From Dioscorea cayenensis subsp. rotundata (taxonomy: Eukaryota; Streptophyta; Magnoliopsida; Dioscoreales; Dioscoreaceae): DNA of 64,000 nt. Below the pieces are notes generated by a model. The model was not told where the DNA came from and ran no database searches. It saw only the letters and a list, made by a program, of their open reading frames with translations. A program made the translations under genes and the position numbers. This document shows, one piece after another, positions 10,563 to 19,722 of the stretch. The stretch is taken from the NCBI RefSeq assembly GCF_009730915.1, contig NW_024087365.1:1-64000 (forward strand), given 5' to 3'. How positions within the stretch are numbered: position 1 is the stretch's first letter; every line of letters starts with the position of its first letter.

Positions 10563-12378
10563 ATATATATATATATATATATTTTAGTCCAGTTGTTTTT
10601 TTTCTTTGGAGATAGAAAGATCTTTGTGGTTACTGTTGACTGGATCTTCTTCTTCTTCACGTACAGCTATTAATTCTGGTTATTAATAATCATTTTTTTT
10701 TTTAGGTGTTTAATTAACCATGAGGTTGTGTTTAGTATTGAGTTAAATAAGCGTTGGGTGCATGTCTATATGCTATAGCATGATCTTTGGTTTATCCTTG
10801 TGTGCATGCATGGAAGGTATGTATATATACAAACGCATGTTTGTGTCCTTAAGCATATCCATAATCGAGTTGGTTATGGAAAATGTGGTTTTATCTCGCT
10901 TTAGTTCACTTTTAATAATATTATTTTTGTCTAAGAAATTGCCCACTCAAATTGAGAATAATTCTTCCATTTTCCTAATTAATTAGGATATAAAAACAAC
11001 GAAAGCTTTGGAGTTGAAGGTTATTTTGTCACAATAGGGTTTTCTAAGATTTGGATCTTATGGGTTATGACTTGTATAACTTCTTTTATTTTTTTTATTT
11101 TTTTTACTTTTTTAACTAATGATCAGCCTAAAAACCGAATCACTGCTAATGAAGGTATCAGACAAGCCCCTATTGGACAAATTTTTGGGGAGGGAGGGAG
11201 GCATATTTCCTTTTATTTTAATAGCTTAAAATTTAACTGCCCTGCTTAATTTATGGTCTTAATTAGACTAAACTTAGTCCTTGGGTTTGATATTAGGTTA
11301 TTAAGAAATTAATTCAAGCATCTTATTTATACTTGCTAATAACTTTATAATTGTATCTAAAGCTTCAAGGGCATTTGATAAAAGTTGTCAATTATGTCTG
11401 AACACTTCTAAATTCACTATCCATTTCCAAAGTCTAATAAGAAAATTAATCTTTAGTTAAGCCAGAACCATTCTAAACATCAAGGCGAGTAAATTCTCCT
11501 TTAATTGCTCATGGGTCTCTATATTAAGCAATAAAATTAGGCAGTTGATAGGCTGCCACTCTTGGATCTTGCAACTAGCATGGTATTTCAACAGTTGGTC
11601 TTGTTGTCCTCATCAACGGTTCCCTTCTTTTGATTCGTTTAATATGTGTGCTTTCCACTTATAATGTTTTTGATAAAATCTTAAAAAAATTTCTAATTAA
11701 ATTTACTAGGAACTTTATGTAGAATAAGGTTAGTTGGCTACAGTGTTCCTCACTCCATTGCATGGAGTACAACTATGCTTGCTAGAACTGAGGGGGAATG
11801 GAATCATGAATTTGCATCATTGTAAAACAAAAGTTGATTTTTTGCCCTAAAAAATCAGGCAATAAGTATCTTATTTAAGATAAATCAGTGAGGTACACAA
11901 ATGTAGAGCACAACTATAAGATCAATAAGCGCCTACGCCCTAGCATTCAAACTTGTCCGAAGCATAGTTAAAAGGGTTTTTTGACCGAAACGAATGATAA
12001 GTCCCTCATGTATAGGGCGAAGACACATGGTGCATTCAACACACACCTACGCATTCTCCTGGCATACAATCCACTTAGTTAAATAATAATAAAAAAATAT
12101 AACCTTCTCTTCGAGGCATGATTATCTAAGATCTTGCTAGGGAGATATTATTAATTTTATTTGCAGCCACTATTATTATTATTATTATTATTATTATTTA
12201 AGAGAAAGGAAAGTGATCACTAAAACACATGACATTTGGACTCTAATTCCATCAACACAATATAATTTGTTATATATTCAATATATAACAACAATAAATG
12301 AACAAATATGCAAACAAATTAAAGTGAACGATATAATAAAAAACTAATTACAAGGAGATCAAAGAATGAAAGAAAATT
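10563..12378. other. intergenic stretch between copies 1 and 2
   Basis: Contains a TA microsatellite at 10563-10582, a T-rich block near 11080-11120 and an ATT microsatellite at 12167-12198. From about 11380 it matches the spacers downstream of later copies; for example 11480-11630 resembles 15640-15790. I see no gene in it. Confidence 0.6.
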
Positions 12379-12822
12379 TCATTGGCAAGCACTTAGCGAT
12401 TGCCTAGGAGCCACAAGGCCATTATAAATATGAATCATCATCTTTCTCTCAAACTCACTACCTTTCTTACTAATCTTCAAGGCCTTTGGAATACTCTCCA
12501 TCAACATACCCTCATGACAAGTACTCCTCTTGTTCTTCGCCGTTGACATCAATGGTGCTCTTTGCTTCTCTCCAGCTAAAACAAGCATGGCGTTAACATA
12601 AGCATCTCTAACCCCGCTAAAAATCCTCACTGGTGAAGGGATGCTCAGGCGAAGCCTAACGATAAACCGTGTGACCCGTAACTTCGAAGACCGGCGACGT
12701 CTTTCACCGAGCTTAATAACTCTCTTCTTGCTAGATGATGATGAACCTTGAAGCCTTTGGTATGTTCTCCTACGCCAGTATGAATCTAAGCTTCTAAACA
12801 CTTCAGTAGCCACACTATCCAT
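12379..12822 (-). CDS. small basic protein, tandem family copy 2 (147 aa)
   Basis: An intact 147-residue single-exon frame, nearly identical to copy 3: only F53L, R66K and P139S separate them as read. Layout is YWRRR at 15-19, a Lys/Arg-rich block 31-52 including RRRRSSKLR, RDAYVNAMLVLAG at 72-84, and MMIHIYNGLVAP at 128-139. I do not know its function. It lies in a head-to-tail duplication unit of about 1.9-2.3 kb with the same promoter elements, so the cluster grew by local tandem duplication. Intact reading frames in three copies argue for selection or very recent duplication. Confidence 0.82.
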   Translation of the reverse strand: MDSVATEVFRSLDSYWRRRTYQRLQGSSSSSKKRVIKLGERRRRSSKLRVTRFIVRLRLSIPSPVRIFSGVRDAYVNAMLVLAGEKQRAPLMSTAKNKRSTCHEGMLMESIPKALKISKKGSEFERKMMIHIYNGLVAPRQSLSACQ

Positions 12823-12906
12823 TAATGTTTCCTTTAGGTCTCTTTATGTACTCAGATGGAGATGATGAAGATAAGCAATGGAGATGAGAGATTTGGAAGG
12901 TCTTAT

Positions 12907-12962
12907 CTTATATAGGCATAATGAACAAATGTCATGTTGACCAAGATTGTAATCTTGGTCAA
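12907..12962 (-). promoter_or_regulatory. TATA box and W-box palindrome, copy 2
   Basis: A TATATAAG box (12907-12914, minus strand) lies about 85 bp before the ATG. At 12937-12962 is a perfect palindrome: TTGACCAAGAT, spacer TGTA, ATCTTGGTCAA. A further TTGAC core follows upstream near 12975. Two opposed W-boxes this close could bind a WRKY dimer; that is inference. Confidence 0.68.
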
Positions 12963-14275
12963 AAAGTTGGCTTCTTGACTTGTTCTTCAATGGAGGCTAA
13001 AGCAGCCTCTTACTAATAAATGAATGTCATGTTCATGGGAACGCTTAGTTTTAAGGTAAATATATTTAATATTTTAGTCCAGTTTTTTTTTTTTTTTAGG
13101 AAAATGATCTTTGTGATTTCCTGTTGACTTGATCTTCTCCTCCTCATATAGCTGTTAATTCAAGGTTATTAATAATTAATTTATTAGTTTAGGTGTTTAA
13201 TTAACTATGACGTTGTGTTTATTATCAAGTTCATGGGATCTTGAATGTAGCAGGCTTGTCTATATGTTAGCATGATCTTTGGTTTTATCATTCTGCATTA
13301 AATATTTATATACATGCAATGCATATCTTGCTTTCTATTAAACAAATTGAAACTTAAGAGGGAATATTGCAAACTAACAAGTTAAATTAGGGAACAACGG
13401 AGCAAGCATGATTCGGGCAAAAAGATATGACAATATATTAAGAAATCTCCATAAACAATTTTTTTTAAAATAATAAATAAATTACAAAATTTATCAATTG
13501 AGAGGAAGATAAATATAATAAATTACAGAAACATAATAGAACCACAAAGAAATGGTGCAAGGTGGAGGAAGACAAAGAAAATCAACAAAGAGAAACAAAG
13601 ATAGAATGAAGATAGAGGGCGAACAGTTCTATAAAAAAAACTAAAAAAAATTCCATTGCGTGGAGTACATCAATGTTTTTTTAGAGCGGAGGGGGAATTG
13701 GAATCATGAATTTGTATCATTGTAAAACAAAATTGACTTTTTTAAAAAAAAAAATAGACGACAATTATCTTATTTAAAGAAAATCAATGAGGTACATAAA
13801 TTGGGAGCACAATCAATAAACACCTACGCCCTAGCATTCAAACTTGTCCGAAGCATAGTGAATAGGGTCTTTTGACAGGAGAGAATGATAAGTCCCTTAT
13901 GTATAGGGTGAGGGTACATGGTGCATTCAACACACACCTACGCATTCTGTGCATTTAACACACACCTACGGATTCTCCTGGCATACAATCCACTTGGTTA
14001 AATAATGATTGGAAAATGCAACATTCTTTTCAGTAACAAGATTCCTAATTATCTAGGGTCTTTCAGAGGAGATATTTTTAACTTTATTTGTAGTGACTAT
14101 TATTATTATTTAAGAAAAAGGAAAGTGATCACTAAAACACATGACATTTGGACTCTAATTCCATCAACACAAATATATTCAATAACAACAATAAATGAAC
14201 AAATATGCAAACAAATTAAAGTGAATGATATAATCAAAAACTAATTACAAGGAGATCAAAGAATGAAAGAAAATT
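12963..14275. other. intergenic spacer between copies 2 and 3
   Basis: AT-rich duplicated spacer with poly-T and poly-A tracts and repeated CACACACCTACG motifs near 13930-13975. It holds no coding feature of its own. A 79-codon open frame at 14005-14244 is part of the duplicated spacer and is not conserved as protein. Confidence 0.6.
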
Positions 14276-14719
14276 TCATTGGCAAGCACTTAGTGATTGC
14301 CTAGAAGCCACAAGGCCATTATAAATATGAATCATCATCTTTCTCTCAAACTCACTACCTTTCTTACTAATCTTCAAAGCCTTTGGAATACTCTCCATCA
14401 ACATACCCTCATGACAAGTACTCCTCTTGTTCTTCGCCGTTGACATCAATGGTGCTCTTTGCTTCTCTCCAGCTAAAACAAGCATGGCGTTAACATAAGC
14501 ATCTCTAACCCCGCTAAAAATCTTCACTGGTGAAGGGATGCTCAGGCGAAGCCTAACAATAAGCCGTGTGACCCGTAACTTCGAAGACCGGCGACGTCTT
14601 TCACCGAGCTTAATAACTCTCTTCTTGCTAGATGATGATGAACCTTGAAGCCTTTGGTATGTTCTCCTACGCCAGTATGAATCTAAGCTTCTAAACACTT
14701 CAGTAGCCACACTATCCAT
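14276..14719 (-). CDS. small basic protein, tandem family copy 3 (147 aa)
   Basis: An intact 147-residue frame, the closest relative of copy 2, with identical length and motif spacing (YWRRR, KKRVIKLGERRRRSSKLR, RDAYVNAMLVLAG, MMIHIYNGLVA). It ends ASRQSLSACQ where copy 2 has APRQSLSACQ. Function is unknown. Its promoter keeps the TATA box and palindrome, but one arm has a point change (CTTGATCAA), which destroys one W-box core. Confidence 0.82.
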   Translation of the reverse strand: MDSVATEVFRSLDSYWRRRTYQRLQGSSSSSKKRVIKLGERRRRSSKLRVTRLIVRLRLSIPSPVKIFSGVRDAYVNAMLVLAGEKQRAPLMSTAKNKRSTCHEGMLMESIPKALKISKKGSEFERKMMIHIYNGLVASRQSLSACQ

Positions 14720-14803
14720 TAATGTTTCCTTTAGGTCTCTTTATGTACTCAGATGGAGATGATGAAGATAAGCAATGGAGATGAGAGATTTGGAAGGTCT
14801 TAT

Positions 14804-14859
14804 CTTATATAGGCATAATGAACAAATGTCATGTTGACCAAGATTGTAATCTTGATCAA
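14804..14859 (-). promoter_or_regulatory. TATA box and partly degraded W-box palindrome, copy 3
   Basis: TATATAAG lies at 14804-14811 (minus strand). The palindrome at 14834-14859 has one intact arm, TTGACCAAGAT, and one arm ATCTTGATCAA with a single substitution inside the W-box core. Confidence 0.62.
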
Positions 14860-16357
14860 AATGTGGGCTTCTTGACTTGTTCTTCAATGGAGGCTAAAGC
14901 AGCCTCTGACTAATAAATGAATGTCATGTTCATGGGAACGCTTAGTTTTAAGGTAAATATATTTAATATTTTAGTCCAGTTTTTTTTTTTTTAGGAAAAT
15001 GATCTTTGTGATTTCCTGTTGACTTGATCTTCTCCTTCACATATAGCTGTTAATGTAAGATTATTAATAATTAATTTATTAGTTTAGGTGTTTAATTAAC
15101 TATGACGTTGTGTTTATTATCAAGTTCATGGGATCTTGAATGTAGCAGGCTTGTCTATATGTTAGAATGATCTTTGGTTTTATCATTCTGCATGAAATAT
15201 TTATATACATGCAATGCATATCTTGCTTTCTATTAAGCAAATTGAAACTTAAGAGGGAATATTGCAAACTAACAAGTTAAATTAGGGAACAACGGAGCAA
15301 GCATGATTCGGGCAAAGATATGACAATATATTAAGAAATCTCCATAAACAATTTTTTTTATAATAATAAATAAATTACAAAATTTATCAACTGAGAAGAA
15401 AATAAATATAATAAATTACAGAAACATAATAGAACCACAAAGAAAGCGGTGCAAGGTGGAGGAAGACAAAGAAGATCAGCACAAAGATAAAAATGAAAAA
15501 TAGAGAGCGAATAGTTCTATAAAAAAAATAACTAAAAAAATTATAAAGAACTAAGAAGTCAAAAACTGAACCCTTTTAAATTCAATATCCATTTCCATAG
15601 TGAAATAGGAAAATCTCTGGTTATGCTAGAACCATTCTAAACATGAAGGCGAGTAACTTCTCCTTTAATTACTCATGGGTCTCTGTATTAAGCAATTATG
15701 CAGTTGATAGGATGCCAGTCTTGGATCTTGCAACTAGCATGGTATTTCAACAGTTGGTCTTGTTGTCCTCATCAATAGCTCTCGTCTTTTGACTCGTTTA
15801 ATATGTGTGCTTTCCACTTATAATGTTTTTGATAAAATCTTAAAACAAAAATTATAATTAAATTTATTTGGAACTTTATGTAGAATAAGGTCAGTTGGCT
15901 ACAGTGTTCCTCGTTCCATTGCATGGAGTACAACTATGATTTTTAGAGCCGAGGGGAATTGGAATCATGAATTTGCATCATTGTAAAACAAAATTTATCT
16001 TTTTTTTTTAAAAAAAAAAAACAGACGACAAGTATCTTATTTAAAGAAAATCAATGAGGTACACAAATTGGGAGCACAATCTATAAACACCTACACCCTA
16101 GCTTTCAAACTTGTCCGAAGCATAGTAAATAAGGTCTTTTGACAGGAGAGAATAATAAGTCCCTTATGTACAGGGTGAGGGTACATGGTGCATTCAACAC
16201 ACACCTACGTGCATTCAACACACACTTACGTATTCTCATGGCATACAATCCACTTAGTTAAATAATGATAGGAAAATGTAACCTTCTTTTGGGTAATAAG
16301 ATTCCTAATTATCTAGGATCTTTCAAAAGAGACATTATTAATTTTATTTGCAGCCAC

Positions 16358-16393
<36 letters not shown>

Positions 16394-16574
16394 CTAAGAA
16401 AAAGGAAAGTAATCACTAAAACACATGACATATGGACTCTAATTCCATCAACACAACATAATCTGTTATATATTCAATAAATAACAACAATAAATGACCA
16501 AATATGCAAACAAATTAAAGTGAACGATATAATCAAAAACTAATTACAAGGAGATCAAAGAACGAAAGAAAATT
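14860..16574. other. intergenic spacer between copies 3 and 4
   Basis: A duplicated AT-rich spacer. It includes the block at 15590-15840 that matches 11400-11650, and a TAT trinucleotide microsatellite at 16357-16393. No gene is seen. Confidence 0.6.
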
Positions 16575-16841
16575 TCATTGGCAAGCACTTAGCGATTGCC
16601 TAGGAGCCACAAGGCCATTATAAATATGAATCATCATCTTTCTCTCAAAACTCACTACCTTTCTTACTAATCTTCAAAGCCTTTGGAATACTCTCCATCA
16701 ACATACCCTCATGACAAGTACTCCTCTTGTTCTTCGCCATTGACATCAATGGTGCTCTTTGCTTCTCTCCAGCTAAAACAAGCATGGCGTTAACATAAGC
16801 ATCTCTAACTCTACTAAAAATCCACACGGGTGAAGGGATGC

Positions 16842-16985
16842 TGTAATGATTGTAAATGAACTAACCCTTTTAGTCCCACATCGGCTATGAGATGGACTCT
16901 TTGTGTGCATATAAGTGGTGAGCATCCTTCACTAATAGGCCGGTCTTTTGGTGACACTCTCTCCTCACCACTTGTGTGCATAACA
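16842..16985. repeat. TRIM left LTR
   Basis: 144-bp terminal repeat, TG...CA ends, differing from the right copy at about two bases (near 16870 and 16957). Confidence 0.92.
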
Positions 16986-17197
16986 AGGGTACTTTCGTTT
17001 AGAGTCGATGTGGGACACGACTCGTCAGGTTTGGTCGGGTGCGCTGGCCACAGAGGGTTCTGACCAGGGAGGGTTCTGACCAGGCTGGCTGGCTGCGCGC
17101 TGGGGTCTGAGTGAAGTGCCCTGAGTGAAGTACTGTTGGTCAGGCGCCCAGATTAACCGGACTGACGAGGGCGTCAGTGTCTTGATCGGTTGGGTAA

Positions 17198-17341
17198 TGT
17201 AATGATTGTAAATGAACTAACCCCTTTAGTCCCACATCGGCTATGAGATGGACTCTTTGTGTGCATATAAGTGGTGAGCATCCTTCACTAATAGGCCGGT
17301 CTTTTGGTGACACGCTCTCCTCACCACTTGTGTGCATAACA
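17198..17341. repeat. TRIM right LTR
   Basis: 144-bp terminal repeat matching 16842-16985, followed directly by the GATGC target duplication. Confidence 0.92.
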
Positions 17342-17608
17342 GATGCTCAGGCGAAGCCTAACAATAAGCCGTGTGACCCGTAACTTCGAAGACCGGCAAC
17401 GTCTTTCACCGAGCTTAATAACTCTCTTCTTGCTATATGATGATGAACCTTGAAGCCTTTGGTATGTTCTCCTACGCCAGTATGAATCTAAGCTTCTAAA
17501 CACTTCAGTAGCCACACTATCCATTAATGTTTCCTTTAGGTCTCTTTACGTACTCAGATGGAGATAATGAAGATAAGCAATGGAGATGAGAGATTTGGAA
17601 GGTCTTAT

Positions 17609-17664
17609 CTTATATAGGCATAATGAACGGATGTCATGTTGACCAAGATTGTAATCTTGGTCAA
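17609..17664 (-). promoter_or_regulatory. TATA box and W-box palindrome, copy 4
   Basis: TATATAAG at 17609-17616 and the perfect palindrome TTGACCAAGAT-TGTA-ATCTTGGTCAA at 17639-17664 (minus strand) are both retained although the gene body is broken. Confidence 0.62.
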
Positions 17665-18371
17665 AATGTTGGCTTCTTCACTTGTTCTTCAATGGAGGCT
17701 AAAGCAGCCTCTTACTAATAAATGAATGTCATGTTCATGGGAACGCTAGTTTTAAGATAAAAATATTTTAGTCCAGTAGGAAAATGATCTTTGTGATTTC
17801 CTGTTGACTTGATCTTCTCCTTCACATATAGCTGTTAATGTAAGATTATTAATAATTAATTTATTAGTTTAGGTGTTTAATTAACTATGACGTTGTGTAT
17901 ATTATCAAGTTAATGGGATTTTGAATGTAGCACGCTTGACTATATGTTAGCATGATCTTTGTTTTTTTTTCATTCTGCATGAAATATAATTTATTGCTTA
18001 TATACAATTTTTTTTTTATAAAGCGGATATAAGTGGATAAATTATATACATATGCAATGCATGATATATATCTTGCTTTCTATTAAACAAATTGAATCTT
18101 AAGAGGGAATATTGCAAACTAACAAGTTAAATTAGGGAACGACGGAGCAAGCATGATTGGGCCAAAGATATGACAATATATTAAGCAATCTCCTAAACAT
18201 ATATTTTTTTATAATAATAAATAAATTATAAAATTCATCAATAGAGAAGAAAATAAATATAATAAATTATAAAAACAATAATAAAAACCACAAAGAAGCG
18301 GTGCAAGGTGCAAGATGGAGGAAGACAAATGAGATCTGCAAAGAGAAACAAAGATAGAGAGAAAATAAAGG

Positions 18372-19095
18372 GTGAACAGTTTTATAGAAAAATAACTAAA
18401 AAAATATGGAGTGCCAATCAAAATAAAAAGTAAGTTTAACAATAAATTTTTCTAGTGAGTACTTAAGTTTGCCCTTATATCAGTTTGAGCACTAACTTTC
18501 AATTTGTATCAAAATGAGCACAAAATTTTAATTTTTGTTTCTCCAATGGGGCAATTGGGGGATTCTGTTTATAATCGAGTGACGTGGAAGCCTGAAATAT
18601 GATGTGGACACCCAGGAACCAACTCAGCATATGTTCACATCATCAACTTATACACGTAGCCTAATTGGCTACCACATCATCATCCCTTACCTTCCTCCCC
18701 TTCCTTATCTTCATCCCTTTCCATCTTGGTTGATGATGTGGATAGTTGCTAACTTGGTTTCTGGGTGTATACATCACATTTCTGGCTTTCACGTCACTTG
18801 ATTATAACCGGAATCCCCCAATTGCCCAACCAGAGAAACAAAATTAAAACTTTGTGCTCATTTTGATACAAATTAAAAGTTAGTGCTCAAACTGATATAA
18901 GGCCAAACTTAGGTACTCACTGAAAAAATTTACCCGTGAACAGTGCTATAGAAAAATAACTAAAAAAAATATGGAGTGCCAATCAAAATAAAAAGTAAGT
19001 TTAACAAAGATAGAAAGAAAATAGTGGGTGAACAATTTTATAGAAAAATAACTAAAAAAAATATGAAGTGCCAACCAGAAGAAAAGTAAGTTTAT
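18372..19095. repeat. three copies of a ~70-bp direct repeat around the foldback element
   Basis: Copies lie at 18372-18440, 18936-19005 and 19028-19095. Each contains GTGAACA, TATAGAAAAATAACTAAAA, ATGGAGTGCCAA (ATGAAGTGCCAA in the third) and AAGTAAGTTTA. The foldback element separates the first two. Either it inserted in an existing tandem array, or its insertion accompanied a duplication. Confidence 0.8.
18443..18932. mobile_element. foldback/MITE-like element with about 205-bp inverted arms
   Basis: Left arm 18443-18648 and right arm 18729-18932 are long imperfect inverted repeats. Shared text includes AGTGAGTAC near both ends, CAGTTTGAGCACTAACTTT, CAAAATGAGCACAAA, GGGCAATTGGGGGATTC and GTGACGTG. 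They are separated by an 80-bp loop. No open frame is convincing. Such arms suit a non-autonomous foldback or Mutator-type MITE. I see no clean 9-bp target duplication; instead the element sits between direct repeats of about 70 bp (18372-18440 and 18936-19005). Confidence 0.82.
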
Positions 19096-19218
19096 TAATA
19101 GATTGTTAAAAATAAATTAATAAACCATGAATTCATTAAAACATGAACTTCTGCCATGTTTATATGTCTCTATAATTGTATTAAATAAAAGATGAGATGA
19201 ACTGTTAACAAGTCAAAA

Positions 19219-19240
19219 ATATATATATATATATATATAT
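19219..19240. repeat. AT microsatellite
   Basis: Pure AT dinucleotide run in the spacer between the foldback region and the fifth family member. Confidence 0.85.
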
Positions 19241-19356
19241 TATATAAAAGAGAATAGACCACATCATTGACAACACAATACATAAAATAAAAATAATAAT
19301 AATTTAAAACAACAAGCAACTTCATTTGGATCAACCACAACATACTGTGTGACTCT

Positions 19357-19722
19357 TCAAATTCTTAATCTAGTTCTCCTCCCTTCTTCTTGTCTCTTAT
19401 TAATGATCTTGTCCTCCATCGGAGACAAAATATTATGGTAGATATGAACCATCATCACCTTCTCAAAGTTTTTATGAATATCCAATGTTCCCGTCTCTTT
19501 AGCATACAACTTCATAAATGGACTCCTTGCTTTGATCCGAAAGACACATCTCACCATCTTTATCATCTTCCAAGCTCTGCTTCCATTAATGGCAAGCTTC
19601 ACCACTTCTCCTTGTGTCTTCTTCTTCTTGCTTGCTGATGAGCTTTTTTCAAGCCTGTCATACTTTCTCCTTTGCCAGAATAACTTCAAGCTCTTAGACA
19701 CTTGACTGTGGACAAGCTCCAT
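19357..19722 (-). CDS. small basic protein, distant fifth family member (121 aa)
   Basis: A single-exon frame of 121 residues related to copies 1-4 by pattern. It has VSKSLKLFWQRRKYDRLEKSS at residues 8-28 (against EVFRSLDSYWRRRTYQRLQGSS), a Ser/Lys-rich segment KKKKTQGEVVKL, and the C-terminal EKVMMVHIYHNILSPM at 87-102 (against RKMMIHIYNGLVAP). It lacks the RDAYVNAMLVLAG middle. It sits at the right end of the cluster, in the same orientation, and lacks the palindrome seen before copies 1-4. The function is unknown. Its divergence shows the cluster has an older founder besides the recent duplicates. Confidence 0.75.
   Translation of the reverse strand: MELVHSQVSKSLKLFWQRRKYDRLEKSSSASKKKKTQGEVVKLAINGSRAWKMIKMVRCVFRIKARSPFMKLYAKETGTLDIHKNFEKVMMVHIYHNILSPMEDKIINKRQEEGRRTRLRI

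Larger units (their letters stand above)
16842..17341. mobile_element. TRIM (miniature LTR retrotransposon), 500 bp
   Basis: Two 144-bp direct repeats (16842-16985 and 17198-17341) begin TGTAATGATTG and end GCATAACA. They flank a 212-bp non-coding interior and are bounded by a 5-bp target duplication GATGC (16837-16841 and 17342-17346). The LTRs carry the AGTCCCACATCGG motif that I know from plant TRIM/SMART-like elements. The LTRs differ at about two positions, so the insertion is young. The interior holds two short direct repeats (GGGTTCTGACCAGG twice; TGAGTGAAGT twice) and no coding capacity. Orientation is not resolved because I could not identify a clean primer-binding site. Confidence 0.93.
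16575..17524 (-). pseudogene. small basic protein, tandem family copy 4, disrupted
   Basis: Homologous to copies 1-3 from its ATG at 17524 to its stop region at 16575. It is split by a 500-bp TRIM insertion (16842-17341) at the codons following LRLSI. It also carries an extra A at about 16646-16649 (CTCAAAACTC against CTCAAACTC in the other copies), which shifts the conserved C-terminal block out of frame. The remaining sequence is very close to copy 3, so inactivation is recent. Promoter elements are still intact. Confidence 0.9.
11380..18440. repeat. segmental tandem duplication carrying copies 2-4
   Basis: Three consecutive units (about 11380-13640, 13640-15540, 15540-18440) each contain one gene of the small basic family and its flanks. 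Diagnostic shared blocks are the gene with its promoter, the spacer text AACGGAGCAAGCATGAT (13400, 15290, 18142 region), and GGAGTACA followed by GGAATCATGAATTTG (11765-11815, 13665-13715, 15925-15975). The middle unit lacks a block of roughly 250 bp present in the other two. Unit length differences reflect this and the TRIM in the third unit. Confidence 0.85.

Noticed and set aside
16842..17341. Possible Cassandra-type TRIM carrying 5S rRNA sequence
   Set aside because: The LTRs contain no 5S-like internal promoter boxes, so it is listed as a generic TRIM.
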